This document shows positions 15,184 through 24,629 of a stretch of 64,000 bases of DNA, one piece after another. The notes beneath the pieces are model-generated. The model was not told the DNA's origin. It was given only the letters and a program-made list of their open reading frames with translations, and made no database searches. Position numbers and translations under genes: made by a program. Position 1 is the stretch's first letter; the number at the start of each line of letters is the position of its first letter. This DNA is from Flavobacterium cyclinae (GTDB lineage Bacteria; Bacteroidota; Bacteroidia; Flavobacteriales; Flavobacteriaceae), in assembly GCF_021172145.1 (NCBI RefSeq), contig NZ_CP089095.1:1550001-1614000 (forward strand), in the 5' to 3' direction.

Positions 15184-18100
15184 ATGTTAGATAAAATCAT
15201 TCATTTTAGTATCAATAATAAATTTATTATTGGTCTTTTTACTCTCGTATTAGTCATTGTAGGCAGTTATTCGTTATATAATTTGCCAATAGATGCTTTA
15301 CCAGACATTACAAATAATCAAGTACAGATAATTACAAGTTCACCTACTTTAGCAACTCAAGAAGTAGAGCAGTTTATAACATATCCAATAGAGCAATCAG
15401 TTAAATCAATTCCTAATGTTGTGGAGCTTCGTTCCATAAGTCGTTTTGGTCTAAGTGTGGTTACCGTTGTTTTTGAAGAAGATGTCGATATTTATTGGGC
15501 AAGAGCACAAATAACAGAACGTATTAAAGAAGCAGAAAATACCATACCAAAAGGTGTTGGAACTCCTGAAATGGCTCCAGTAAGTACAGGTTTAGGCGAA
15601 ATATACCAATATGTAGTATATCCCAAAAAAGGGTACGAAGAAAAATACAACGCTACTGATTTAAGAACCATTCAAGATTGGATAATAAAGCCCCAATTAA
15701 TTGGTACAAAAGGTGTAGCTGAAGTAAATACTTTAGGTGGAAACTTAAAACAATATGAAATAGCTGTGGTTCCAGACAAGCTAAGAAGTATGAATACAAC
15801 CATCACTGAAATATTTGAAGCATTAGAAAATAATAATGAAAATACAGGTGGTGCATACATAGATAAAAAACCTTATGCTTATTTTATTAGAGGTGTCGGA
15901 ATGGTTAGCAGCATCGACGATATAAATAAAATAGTGGTTAAAAATCAAAACGGAATACCTATTCTTATTCGTGATGTAGCCAATGTTCAAATAGGTAGTA
16001 GTATCAGATATGGAGCAGTAACCAAAGACGGAAATGGCGAAGAAGTTTCGGGAATGGTTATGATGCTTAAAGGTGAGAACAGTGGTGAAGTAGTTAAGGT
16101 GGTTAAAGACAAAATGGAACAAATCAAAAAATCACTGCCGGAAGGGGTAGAAATTGAGGCGTTTATGGACAGAACCGTTTTAGTAAACAAAGCTATAAGT
16201 ACAGTTCAAACTAATTTAATTGAAGGAGCATTAATAGTTATTTTCATTTTAGTATTACTTCTTGGTAATTGGAGAGCAGGTTTAGTGGTTGCTTCGGTTA
16301 TTCCATTAGCTTTATTATTTGCCATTTCTATGATGAAACTTTTTGGAGTTAGTGGTAATTTAATGAGTTTAGGTGCTATCGATTTTGGGCTAATTGTAGA
16401 TGGTGCGGTTATCATTGTAGAAGCGATAATACACCGACTCCAAGTTAGTAATAAAGGCAAACTCACCACTCAAGAAATGAATGACGAAGTATATCAAGCA
16501 TCATCAAAAATTAGAAGTAGTGCGGCTTTTGGAGAAATAATAATCTTAATTGTTTATCTTCCTATCTTAGCTTTAGTAGGTATCGAAGGAAAAATGTTTG
16601 GTCCAATGGCACAAACGGTTTCTTTTGCCATATTAGGAGCATTTATATTGTCTTTAACGTACGTCCCTATGATGTCGGCTTTGGCATTAAAAAAACAAAC
16701 AGGACATAAAAAGAATTTTAGCGATAAAATTATTGATGCCATCTATAATTTTTACACTCCAATTTTAGAAAAAGCACTACAGGTTAAAGCAGCAATTATT
16801 GCGGTTGCCATTGGTTTATTTGTTGCAAGTTTATTTCTTTTCAATTCGTTGGGTGGTGAATTCATTCCTACATTAGATGAAGGTGATATTGCAACGCATT
16901 TAATCATAGCTTCCGGTAGTTCATTATCTCAAGAAGTGGAAGCAACTACAAAAGCAGAACAAATTTTAAGAGCAAAATTTCCAGAAATTAAAATGATTGT
17001 AACCAAAATTGGCTCAGCTGAAATTCCTACTGATCCAATGCCTATTGAAGCAGGAGATATGATTATTCTCTTGAAGGATAAAAGTGAATGGACTTCCGCA
17101 GAAACTAAAGAGGAACTAATGGAAAAAATGGAACATGCTTTGTCAGATATTCCAGGTGCGTTTACGGAGTTTTCCCAACCTATTCAAATGCGTTTTAATG
17201 AGTTAATGACTGGTGTAAGAAGTGATGTCGCCGTTAAAATTTTTGGTGATGATATTGATATGTTAGTTAGCAAAGGCGAGGAAGTTGTGCAATTAATTAA
17301 TGGTATTGAAGGTGTTTCAGATGCTAAAGCAGAACGAGTTGCAGGTTTGCCACAAATAACAATTAGATACAATAAAGATAAATTAGCATTGTATGGTTTA
17401 AAAATTGGCGACTTGAATAAAGTAGTTCGTATGGGATTTGCAGGTGAAACAGCAGGTGTTGTCTATGAAGGAGAAAAACGTTTCGATTTAGTAGTGCGTT
17501 TAGCAAATGATAGCCGAAAAGATATTGAAAACTTAAAGGCGTTATTTGTAACATTACCATCAGGCAATCAAATTCCGTTAGAACAAATTGCTGATGTAAA
17601 GTATGAAGATGGACCAATGCAAATTTCTCGTGAAAATGGAAAACGTAGAATCGTAGTAGGTTTCAATGTTCGTGGTGCTGATGTAAAAACAGTGGTAGAA
17701 ACCATTCAAGCTAAATTAGACGATAAACTAAAATTACCTGAAGGATATTACACTACTTATGGCGGACAATTTGAAAATCTTATCGAAGCAAACAAACGAC
17801 TTTCTGTTGCTGTTCCGGTAGCATTAGGTTTAATTTTAGTCCTACTTTATTTTACATTCAAATCAATTAAACAATCGTTATTAATATTTACAGCAATTCC
17901 ATTATCTGCTATTGGAGGTATTGTTGCGTTATGGTTACGCGATATGCCGTTTAGTATTTCCGCAGGTGTCGGATTTATTGCTCTTTTTGGTGTAGCGGTA
18001 TTAAACGGAATTGTTTTAATTGGTTATTTTAATGAACTTAAAAAACAAGGTATGGATAATGTATATGACCGAATAAAAGAAGGAACTAAAGTACGTTTAA

Positions 18101-19533
18101 GACCTGTTATATTAACTGCTGCTGTAGCTTCACTTGGGTTTTTGCCAATGGCAATAAGTAGTAGTGCTGGTGCCGAAGTTCAAAAACCTTTAGCTACAGT
18201 AGTAATAGGTGGTTTAATAACTGCTACTTTACTAACATTAATAGTTTTACCAATTCTGTATTTATATTTTGAAAAAGGAATAAAAATCAAAAGAAAAACC
18301 ATGAAAAATTCAGCTATGCTACTTGCATTTTTATTTAGTTCATTAGCAATCAATGCACAAGAAAAGCAAAAGTTAAGTTTAAATGAAGCATTAGAAATGG
18401 GGCTAAAAAACAACTTAAACATTCAAGCGGTTACCTTAGAAACTAAAATGCAATCACAATTAGTTAAGACTGCATTCGAATTGCCTAAAACAGAAATTTC
18501 AGGAACTTTTGGACAAATAAATTCGCAAGCTCAAGATAAAAATTTTCAAATTAGTCAGAGTTTCAATCCTTTTCAAATAAGTGCAAAAAGAAAATTGTTG
18601 CAAGAAAATAGTTCGGCTAGTCTAAATAAATTAAGTGTATCAAAGCAAGAAATAACATTTTCTATTCGTCAATCTTGGAATACCATTCTATACTTTGAAA
18701 AGCAAAATGCATTATTAGAAAAGCAAAATGAACTAATGCAAAAATTTGTAAAATCAGCAACATTAAAGTTTCAAACAGGTGAAACTAGTGCTTTAGAAAA
18801 AACAATTGCAGTAGCTAAACAACAAGAATTAGAACAAAAAATAAAACAATTCAAAACGCAAATTGCTATCGAAAAATCTAAACTTAAAACACTTTTAGAT
18901 TTAGAAAATGATATTGAAATTTCGGATACAACTTTTGTGCCTATGCCTTTTATTGCAAAAATGGATAGCACATTAGTGAAACAAAATCCGGTAGTTCAGT
19001 TAGCTAATCAACAAGTAAAAATAGCACAAGCCAATCATAAATTAGAAAAATCAAATTTATTTCCAGAGTTTTCAGTAGGCTACTTTTTGCAATCCATAAC
19101 AGGGAATCAAGAAGTAGATGGTGTAACGAAATATTATGATAATTCACCACAATTTCAAGGTTTTTCTGTTGGACTTTCAGTACCTATATTTATGGGTAGT
19201 ACTATTAAAAAAAGTAAAGCAGCACAAACAAATATAGAAATGGAGCAAAAAAATGCTAACTATATAAACCAGCAATTTAAAAGTCATTTAGAGCAGCAAA
19301 TGGAGCAACTTACAACCTATCAATCATTGATAGATTATTATAAAAATACAGCGATTCCTAATGCTGATTTAATAATTAAAAATGCTACAAAAAGTTATCA
19401 AAATGGAGATATTTCGTATGTAGAATATGTACAAGGTATTGAAACGGCTACCGAAATACTAACCAATTATAATGAAGCTATAAATAACTTTAATCAAACT
19501 ATAATAGCTATACAATATACTATCAATCAATAA
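15184..19533 (+). CDS. czcA: CzcA/CusA-family heavy-metal RND pump fused to a TolC-family outer-membrane factor
   Basis: A 1449-residue fusion. Residues 1-~1035 are a full heavy-metal RND pump: TM1 at the N-terminus, porter loops, and the TM4 signature D400-F-G-x3-D406-G-A-x3-V-E413, the pattern of divalent-cation (Zn/Co/Cd-type) exporters. The methionines used by CusA for Cu(I)/Ag(I) are largely absent in the equivalent loop (THLIIASGSSLSQ), which also favours divalent metals. Residue 1040 is a Met that opens a signal peptide (MKNSAMLLAFLFSSLAINAQ) and a TolC-like protein of ~410 residues rich in coiled-coil helices. Such in-frame fusions are known in Bacteroidota. The internal ATG at 18301 could also allow separate TolC synthesis. 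The periplasmic adaptor follows 11 bp downstream. Confidence 0.92.
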   Translation: MLDKIIHFSINNKFIIGLFTLVLVIVGSYSLYNLPIDALPDITNNQVQIITSSPTLATQEVEQFITYPIEQSVKSIPNVVELRSISRFGLSVVTVVFEEDVDIYWARAQITERIKEAENTIPKGVGTPEMAPVSTGLGEIYQYVVYPKKGYEEKYNATDLRTIQDWIIKPQLIGTKGVAEVNTLGGNLKQYEIAVVPDKLRSMNTTITEIFEALENNNENTGGAYIDKKPYAYFIRGVGMVSSIDDINKIVVKNQNGIPILIRDVANVQIGSSIRYGAVTKDGNGEEVSGMVMMLKGENSGEVVKVVKDKMEQIKKSLPEGVEIEAFMDRTVLVNKAISTVQTNLIEGALIVIFILVLLLGNWRAGLVVASVIPLALLFAISMMKLFGVSGNLMSLGAIDFGLIVDGAVIIVEAIIHRLQVSNKGKLTTQEMNDEVYQASSKIRSSAAFGEIIILIVYLPILALVGIEGKMFGPMAQTVSFAILGAFILSLTYVPMMSALALKKQTGHKKNFSDKIIDAIYNFYTPILEKALQVKAAIIAVAIGLFVASLFLFNSLGGEFIPTLDEGDIATHLIIASGSSLSQEVEATTKAEQILRAKFPEIKMIVTKIGSAEIPTDPMPIEAGDMIILLKDKSEWTSAETKEELMEKMEHALSDIPGAFTEFSQPIQMRFNELMTGVRSDVAVKIFGDDIDMLVSKGEEVVQLINGIEGVSDAKAERVAGLPQITIRYNKDKLALYGLKIGDLNKVVRMGFAGETAGVVYEGEKRFDLVVRLANDSRKDIENLKALFVTLPSGNQIPLEQIADVKYEDGPMQISRENGKRRIVVGFNVRGADVKTVVETIQAKLDDKLKLPEGYYTTYGGQFENLIEANKRLSVAVPVALGLILVLLYFTFKSIKQSLLIFTAIPLSAIGGIVALWLRDMPFSISAGVGFIALFGVAVLNGIVLIGYFNELKKQGMDNVYDRIKEGTKVRLRPVILTAAVASLGFLPMAISSSAGAEVQKPLATVVIGGLITATLLTLIVLPILYLYFEKGIKIKRKTMKNSAMLLAFLFSSLAINAQEKQKLSLNEALEMGLKNNLNIQAVTLETKMQSQLVKTAFELPKTEISGTFGQINSQAQDKNFQISQSFNPFQISAKRKLLQENSSASLNKLSVSKQEITFSIRQSWNTILYFEKQNALLEKQNELMQKFVKSATLKFQTGETSALEKTIAVAKQQELEQKIKQFKTQIAIEKSKLKTLLDLENDIEISDTTFVPMPFIAKMDSTLVKQNPVVQLANQQVKIAQANHKLEKSNLFPEFSVGYFLQSITGNQEVDGVTKYYDNSPQFQGFSVGLSVPIFMGSTIKKSKAAQTNIEMEQKNANYINQQFKSHLEQQMEQLTTYQSLIDYYKNTAIPNADLIIKNATKSYQNGDISYVEYVQGIETATEILTNYNEAINNFNQTIIAIQYTINQ

Positions 19534-19544
19534 CATAAACAGAA

Positions 19545-20831
19545 ATGAAGAAATCAAATATCATATATGCATCAATAGTTGGAGCAATAATCCTTGCTAT
19601 TATTTTATATTTTTCTTTGCGTCATACGGAAGGTGATGGACATGACCATGCTGATGGCGAAACACATACAGAAGAAAGTCATTCAGATGAAAAAGAGCCT
19701 ACAGCTATAAAAGAAGTAGAACTAAACGAAGCACAGTTTAAAGCATCAAGTATCGAATTAGGTACTTTTTCAGATAAAAATTTAAGCGAAGTAATAAGTG
19801 TTAATGGCTATACCAAGTTACCACCACAAAATCAAGCCGATGTTTCTGTTTATACTTCAGGAATTGTAAAAACTATTAATGTGTCAGAAGGACAATATGT
19901 AAGCAAAGGGCAAACCATTGCAACTATTGAAAGTCCAGAATTTACTAAATTGCAAGAAGCCTATTTAACTTCAAAGAGCAATTTGGAGTTTTTAAAATTA
20001 GAATTTGAAAGACAAAAAACATTAAGCGATGAAGAAGTAAATTCTAAAAAAACGTTTCAAAAAACAAAGGCAGAATACGAAATTGAAAGTGCACGATTTA
20101 ATTCGCTGCAAAAACAATTAAATACTTTAAACATTAGTGGTAATGGAAACGCAACAGCAACCGTTCCTGTGCTTGCTCCAATTTCTGGAAACTTAACCGA
20201 AATTTATATTAAAATTGGAAGTAATGTAGAAGCAGGTAAACCACTAATGAATATTGTGGATAATTCAAAAATGCACGTAGATTTATTAGTCTATGAAAAA
20301 GATTTATTTAAAGTAAAAATTGGTCAAAATGTACGTTTTGTTTTAGTGAATCAAGATAATTCGGAGGTAAAAGGAAAAATATTTAGTGTGGGTAAATCTT
20401 TTGAAAACGATACAAAATCAGTAGCTGTACATGCAAATATTTCAAACAACCAACAAAAATTAATACCAGGAATGTATGTAAATGCGCTTATAGATGTAGG
20501 TTCAAATAACGTAAAAGCATTACCAAATGAAGCTATTATTAAGGCTGATGGACGCGAGTTTATTTTTGTTTTAGAAGAAGGACATAAAAAAGAAGCTCAC
20601 GATGAAAAAGAAGGGCATAATCATGAAGACGGACACGAACACGAAGAAACAGAAGGTAAAACATTCCATTTTCAACGTATTGAGATAAAATCAGGTACCA
20701 CGCAATTAGGATATACACAAGTTACTTTATTACAAAAAATCGATGCTAATGCAAAGATTGTTTTAAAAGGAGCGTATTACATTCAAAGCCATTTAATTAA
20801 AAACGAAGGTGGTGGTGGTCATGAACATTAA
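19545..20831 (+). CDS. RND periplasmic adaptor (CzcB/CusB family) with His-rich segments
   Basis: A 428-residue membrane-fusion protein linking the RND pump to its outer-membrane channel. It has an N-terminal membrane anchor (residues ~5-25), then a His-rich stretch (HTEGDGHDHADGETHTEE). The barrel-sandwich/lipoyl part (SVYTSGIVKTINVSEGQYVS), an alpha-hairpin (~135-185), the second lipoyl half (VPVLAPISGNLTEIYIKIGS) and a beta-barrel follow. A second His-rich insertion near residue 350 (HKKEAHDEKEGHNHEDGHEH) lies before the membrane-proximal domain, and the protein ends GGGGHEH. The His stretches suggest Zn/Co/Ni/Cd binding and delivery. It is part of the operon starting at 14.76 kb. Confidence 0.9.
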   Translation: MKKSNIIYASIVGAIILAIILYFSLRHTEGDGHDHADGETHTEESHSDEKEPTAIKEVELNEAQFKASSIELGTFSDKNLSEVISVNGYTKLPPQNQADVSVYTSGIVKTINVSEGQYVSKGQTIATIESPEFTKLQEAYLTSKSNLEFLKLEFERQKTLSDEEVNSKKTFQKTKAEYEIESARFNSLQKQLNTLNISGNGNATATVPVLAPISGNLTEIYIKIGSNVEAGKPLMNIVDNSKMHVDLLVYEKDLFKVKIGQNVRFVLVNQDNSEVKGKIFSVGKSFENDTKSVAVHANISNNQQKLIPGMYVNALIDVGSNNVKALPNEAIIKADGREFIFVLEEGHKKEAHDEKEGHNHEDGHEHEETEGKTFHFQRIEIKSGTTQLGYTQVTLLQKIDANAKIVLKGAYYIQSHLIKNEGGGGHEH

Positions 20832-20871
20832 TATTTTTAAATAACAATTAATATAAATAAACTAAATTATC

Positions 20872-21192
20872 ATGAAAAAATCAATTGTAATTATGGCACT
20901 TGCCATTGCTTTAGGTACAACGGTTTCTTGTAATAAAAAAGAAGAAACTACAAAAACAGCAACAGAACACGAAGGACACAATCATAAAGAGGGTGAAGAG
21001 CATAAAGTAGCTTATGAATGCCCAATGGATTGTGAAAAAGGTAAAACTTATGATGAAAAAGGAACTTGTCCTGTTTGTAAAATGGAATTAATAGAAGCGA
21101 AAGCTGAAAACCACGAAGGTCATGATCATGCAACTGAAAACCATGAAGGACACGACCATTCTGAAGAAAACCATGAAGGACATAATCATTAA
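20872..21192 (+). CDS. Heavy-metal-binding lipoprotein with HEGHDH repeats
   Basis: A 106-residue lipoprotein with lipobox ending TTVSC (Cys20). A small Cys-based metal-binding domain follows, YECPMDCEKGKTYDEKGTCP with VCKMEL after it, a four-Cys fold related to the heavy-metal-binding domain found on adaptors. The C-terminus holds three tandem ENHEGHDH-type repeats, encoded by near-identical codons. It is likely a periplasmic metal buffer feeding the adjacent efflux pump. It lies 40 bp after the adaptor gene. Confidence 0.85.
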   Translation: MKKSIVIMALAIALGTTVSCNKKEETTKTATEHEGHNHKEGEEHKVAYECPMDCEKGKTYDEKGTCPVCKMELIEAKAENHEGHDHATENHEGHDHSEENHEGHNH

Positions 21193-21211
21193 TATTTGAA
21201 ATATTAAATCT

Positions 21212-21811
21212 ATGAAAATAAAATCTAACATAGATAAATTGGGGACAATAGGGCTTTTTATTACAGCCTTTTTCTCGCCTTGTTGTTTTCCATTATTTGC
21301 TTTTGGAGCATCTGCACTTGGATTAGGAAGTTTTGAGCTTTTTGGAGGTTGGACAATGTGGGTATTTATGATAATGGTAGCTATTTCTTTAATAGGATTT
21401 TACATTTCTTATACAAAACATAATTGTATGTATCCTTTAATTATTGCAATTCCAAGTGGTGGGTTAATCTTTTACGGTTTCTTTGCTAATAATTACATAT
21501 CACTTATTTATATAGGAATGTTCGGAATTTTAGTGGCTACAATTGTAAATTATTATCAAAATAAAATACAAAAAAACTGTAAAACATGTACAATTTATGA
21601 AGGCAAAACAGTCGAATTAAAATCAACTTTAACTTGTCCAAATTGTGGTCATAAAAAAGACGAGTTAATGCCAACAGATGCTTGTCAGTACTTTTACGAA
21701 TGTGTAAAATGCAAAAAAGTACTCAAGCCATTAGGAGGTGATTGTTGTGTTTATTGTAGTTATGGTTCTGTAAAATGTCCACCTATTCAAGCAGAAATAA
21801 AATGTTGTTAA
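21212..21811 (+). CDS. MerC-like membrane protein with C-terminal GDCC domain
   Basis: A 199-residue protein. The N-terminal ~120 residues have four membrane helices, with a Cys-Cys pair in the first (AFFSPCCFPLFAFGASALG) as in MerC mercury transporters. The C-terminal ~75 residues are cytosolic and Cys-rich: CKTC, CPNCGHKK, CVKCKKVL, then GDCCVYCSYGSVKCPPIQ, a motif otherwise found as a small stand-alone protein in metal-resistance loci. There is no merA, merP or merR here, so mercury specificity is not supported. Transport or sensing of another soft metal within this operon is more likely. Confidence 0.85.
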   Translation: MKIKSNIDKLGTIGLFITAFFSPCCFPLFAFGASALGLGSFELFGGWTMWVFMIMVAISLIGFYISYTKHNCMYPLIIAIPSGGLIFYGFFANNYISLIYIGMFGILVATIVNYYQNKIQKNCKTCTIYEGKTVELKSTLTCPNCGHKKDELMPTDACQYFYECVKCKKVLKPLGGDCCVYCSYGSVKCPPIQAEIKCC

Positions 21812-21845
21812 AATATAATAAAAATAATCAAAAAATAAATAAAAC

Positions 21846-22202
21846 ATGAAAAATTCAGTATTAAAATCTATCGTATTAGTTGTATCAATATTTTTCTTTT
21901 CAAATTTTACTTCAGCTCAAAAAACAACCCAAAAAGCAGTTATCAAAACTTTCTTACATTGAGACCATTGTAAAGAATGTGAAACCTTCGGTCAAAAATT
22001 CAAAACAGAAATGCTTAAAATAAAAGGTGTAAAAATGTATGAGTTAGATGATGAAGCTATGACTTTTACAATTTATTATAATTCAAAGAAAACTACTTTA
22101 CAAGCAATTAAAGAGGGTATTTCTAAATTAGGATATGATGCAGATGAAGTAAAAGCTGACCCAGAAGCTTATAAAAGTTTAGACGGTTGTTGTAAGGCAT
22201 AA
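21846..22202 (+). pseudogene. Secreted HMA-type metal-binding protein interrupted by in-frame TGA (nonsense, or selenocysteine candidate)
   Basis: From the ATG at 21846 the frame encodes a signal peptide ending NFTSAQ, then KAVIKTFLH, a TGA at codon 39 (21960-21962), and DHCKECETFGQKFKTEM, continuing without other stops to YKSLDGCCKA. Homologues, from memory, have Cys at the TGA position (CDHCKEC...) and a second Cys where Phe stands in ETFG. TGA differs from TGT/TGC by one base. The rest of the frame is intact and the operon context is normal, so the mutation is recent or the codon is recoded. The stretch after the TGA has only a weak stem (GACC/GGTC plus GAA/TTC), so a bacterial SECIS is not convincing. 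Internal ATGs at 22011 and 22029 would give a fragment lacking the metal site. Confidence 0.75.
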
Positions 22203-22204
22203 GT

Positions 22205-22570
22205 ATGAAGCTTTATATTAAAATGCCAAATAAACTTATTCCTTTTTATCAAAAAGAGTTAGAAATGGTTAAAGACAATTTAAAGCAAGATAATTTGCAA
22301 AATGCTTGGCTTCATTTAGAGAGAGCACACATCATCGGACAAAAATATCCTTATGAGCATTCCTTTGTTCATTGGAAAATGTTACAATTTGGTATTAAAA
22401 TAAAAAGCACTAAAGAAGTAGTTGGTCAAATACCAAGATTATTGGTAGGTGGAGTAAAATCATTTGTTGGTCATATTCCAGTAGGTAATACAGGTGGTGC
22501 GAATGTACCACCTTTAAAAACAATGGAAATACCAGAGGATATTCAAGAAATTTTAAAGTTGAACGCTTAA
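22205..22570 (+). CDS. DUF3703-like protein of metal resistance operon
   Basis: A 121-residue soluble protein with AWLHLERAHIIGQKYPYEHS and FVHWKMLQFGIK, the core pattern of DUF3703, a small helical family common in Zn/Cd and mercury resistance loci. Its biochemical role is unknown. The start at 22205 is 2 bp after the preceding stop; an alternative start is ATG 22223 (MPNKLIPF), which is closer to the usual family N-terminus. It lies 10 bp before the P-type ATPase gene. Confidence 0.8.
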   Translation: MKLYIKMPNKLIPFYQKELEMVKDNLKQDNLQNAWLHLERAHIIGQKYPYEHSFVHWKMLQFGIKIKSTKEVVGQIPRLLVGGVKSFVGHIPVGNTGGANVPPLKTMEIPEDIQEILKLNA

Positions 22571-22580
22571 TTTATATAGT

Positions 22581-24572
22581 ATGGAACATAAACACATTTA
22601 TGACAAAGATGGAAAACAAATTTGTTGTTCATTAGAAGATAAGATTAATAATGATAGTGAACATCATTCTGATGGTGATGGTCACGACCACGACCATTCT
22701 AACCAAGAAAAATCTACGTTTCAAATGTTTTTGCCAGCAATTATGAGCTTGGTGTTATTGATGTTTGCCATTGGATTGGATAACTATTTTACCCCATCTT
22801 GGTTTACAGGTTATATTAGAATAGGTTGGTATATTTTAGCGTACATTCCAGTTGGTTTTCCTGTTATAAAAGATGCATTTGAAAGCATCAAAAAGGGCGA
22901 TATTTTTTCAGAATTTCTATTAATGAGTATTGCTACAATTGGTGCTTTTGCAATTGCCGAATTTCCCGAAGGTGTAGCAGTAATGTTATTTTATGCCATT
23001 GGCGAAATCTTTCAAGCATTAGCCGTAAAAAGAGCTAAAGCCAATATCAAAACCTTACTCGACCAACGACCAGACGAAGTAACTATTCTCGAAAATAATG
23101 TTGCTAAAACAATCAAAGCATCAAATGCAAAGATTGGAGATATTATTCAATTAAAAGCAGGTGAAAAATTAGGATTAGATGGCGAATTACTTTCAGATAC
23201 TGCTTCTTTCAATACGGCTGCATTAACAGGAGAAAGTAAACCAGACACAAAAGCAAAAGGCGAAACTGTTTTAGCAGGAATGATAAACTTAAATTCGGTT
23301 TGTCAAGTAAAAGTGACTGTTGCTTACACCGATAGTAAATTGTCAAAAATTCTCGAAATGGTGCAAGATGCTACTGCCAAAAAAGCACCAACCGAATTAT
23401 TTATCAGAAAGTTTGCCAAAATATATACACCAATTGTAGTTGCTTTAGCTATCGCAATATGTGTTGTACCGATGTTATTTGTAGAAAATTACCAGTTTAG
23501 AGATTGGTTGTATCGAGCTTTAGTTTTCTTAGTTATTTCATGTCCTTGTGCATTAGTTATAAGTATTCCTTTAGGATATTTTGGTGGAATTGGAGCAGCT
23601 TCTAAAAACGGAATTCTTTTCAAAGGAAGTAACTTCCTTGATGTTATGGCTTCGGTTCAAAATGTTGTAATGGATAAAACAGGTACAATGACGGAAGGAG
23701 TTTTTAAAGTGCAAGAAGTTATTTTTAATTCCGATTTCAACAAAGATGAAATCTTACAATTGGTAAATGCTTTAGAAAGTCAAAGTACACACCCTGTAGC
23801 AACTGCCATTCATCAATTTGTTGGAAATATTGATAGTACTATAACACTAAAAGATGTAGAAGAAATATCAGGACACGGATTAAAAGCCTATGTAAATAGT
23901 AAAGAATTATTAGTGGGTAATTTCAAACTAATGGACAAATTCTCTATTTCGTATGATATTGATCCATCAAGTATCGTTTATACATTAATTGCTGTAGCTT
24001 ACGATAAAAAATTTGTTGGATATTTAACCATTGCAGATAGTATCAAAGAAGATGCACAAATCACAATTGATAAATTAAAAGCATTAGGAGTAAAAACCAC
24101 AATGTTAAGTGGTGATAAAACCACAGTTGTCCAGTTTGTAGCTCAAAAACTCGGAATCACTAATGCTTTTGGAGATTTATTACCCGAAGATAAAGTAAAT
24201 AAAGTAAAAGAAATCATTGCAAAAAAAGAAACAGTTGCTTTTGTTGGCGATGGTGTAAACGATGCACCAGTGGTCGCATTAAGTAATGTCGGAATAGCAA
24301 TGGGTGGTTTAGGAAGCGATGCCACCATAGAAACCGCTGATGTTGTCATTCAAGATGATAAACCAAGTAAAATTCCAATGGCTATAAATATAGGCAAGCA
24401 AACCAAGAAAATTGTTTGGCAGAATATCATTTTAGCATTTGGTGTTAAAGCAATAGTTTTAATCCTCGGTGCAGGTGGATTAGCCACCATGTGGGAAGCC
24501 GTTTTTGCAGATGTCGGTGTGGCGTTATTAGCTATTTTAAATGCGGTTAGAATACAAAGGATGAAGTTTTAA
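22581..24572 (+). CDS. Zn/Cd/Pb-type P1B-ATPase (ZntA/CadA-like)
   Basis: A 663-residue heavy-metal P-type ATPase that exports divalent ions from cytoplasm to periplasm using ATP. The His-rich N-terminus (HSDGDGHDHDHSN) replaces an HMA domain. Key features are TGES in the actuator domain, the membrane metal site C321-P-C323 (ISCPCALVISIPLGYFGG), the phosphorylation site D365-K-T-G-T, H404-P, GDGVNDAP, and the final-helix motif DVGVALLAILNAVR with the Asp typical of the Zn/Cd/Pb subgroup. It is the last gene of the operon and would supply the periplasmic metal that the RND pump then removes. A terminator follows. Confidence 0.93.
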   Translation: MEHKHIYDKDGKQICCSLEDKINNDSEHHSDGDGHDHDHSNQEKSTFQMFLPAIMSLVLLMFAIGLDNYFTPSWFTGYIRIGWYILAYIPVGFPVIKDAFESIKKGDIFSEFLLMSIATIGAFAIAEFPEGVAVMLFYAIGEIFQALAVKRAKANIKTLLDQRPDEVTILENNVAKTIKASNAKIGDIIQLKAGEKLGLDGELLSDTASFNTAALTGESKPDTKAKGETVLAGMINLNSVCQVKVTVAYTDSKLSKILEMVQDATAKKAPTELFIRKFAKIYTPIVVALAIAICVVPMLFVENYQFRDWLYRALVFLVISCPCALVISIPLGYFGGIGAASKNGILFKGSNFLDVMASVQNVVMDKTGTMTEGVFKVQEVIFNSDFNKDEILQLVNALESQSTHPVATAIHQFVGNIDSTITLKDVEEISGHGLKAYVNSKELLVGNFKLMDKFSISYDIDPSSIVYTLIAVAYDKKFVGYLTIADSIKEDAQITIDKLKALGVKTTMLSGDKTTVVQFVAQKLGITNAFGDLLPEDKVNKVKEIIAKKETVAFVGDGVNDAPVVALSNVGIAMGGLGSDATIETADVVIQDDKPSKIPMAINIGKQTKKIVWQNIILAFGVKAIVLILGAGGLATMWEAVFADVGVALLAILNAVRIQRMKF

Positions 24573-24590
24573 AGTTAATTATATAGTTAT

Positions 24591-24629
24591 AAAAAGATGT
24601 TTACTAATTTAAGTAAGCATCTTTTTTTT
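24591..24629 (+). terminator. Rho-independent terminator of the divalent-metal operon
   Basis: AAAAAGATGTTTACT and AAGTAAGCATCTTTTT form about a 15-bp stem with one G-U, followed by T8. It lies 18 bp after the ATPase stop codon. Confidence 0.8.

Noticed and set aside
20948..21133. Minus-strand frame opposite the HEGHDH repeat lipoprotein
   Set aside because: It is a shadow frame created by the tandem GAAGGACAT-type codons of the + strand gene.
21960..21993. A SECIS element directly after the in-frame TGA
   Set aside because: Only a 4-bp plus 3-bp interrupted stem can be drawn; this is too weak to claim selenocysteine insertion.
21212..24572. A mercury-resistance (mer) operon
   Set aside because: Only a MerC-like protein is present; merA, merP, merR and merT are absent and the neighbours are Zn/Cd-type efflux genes.
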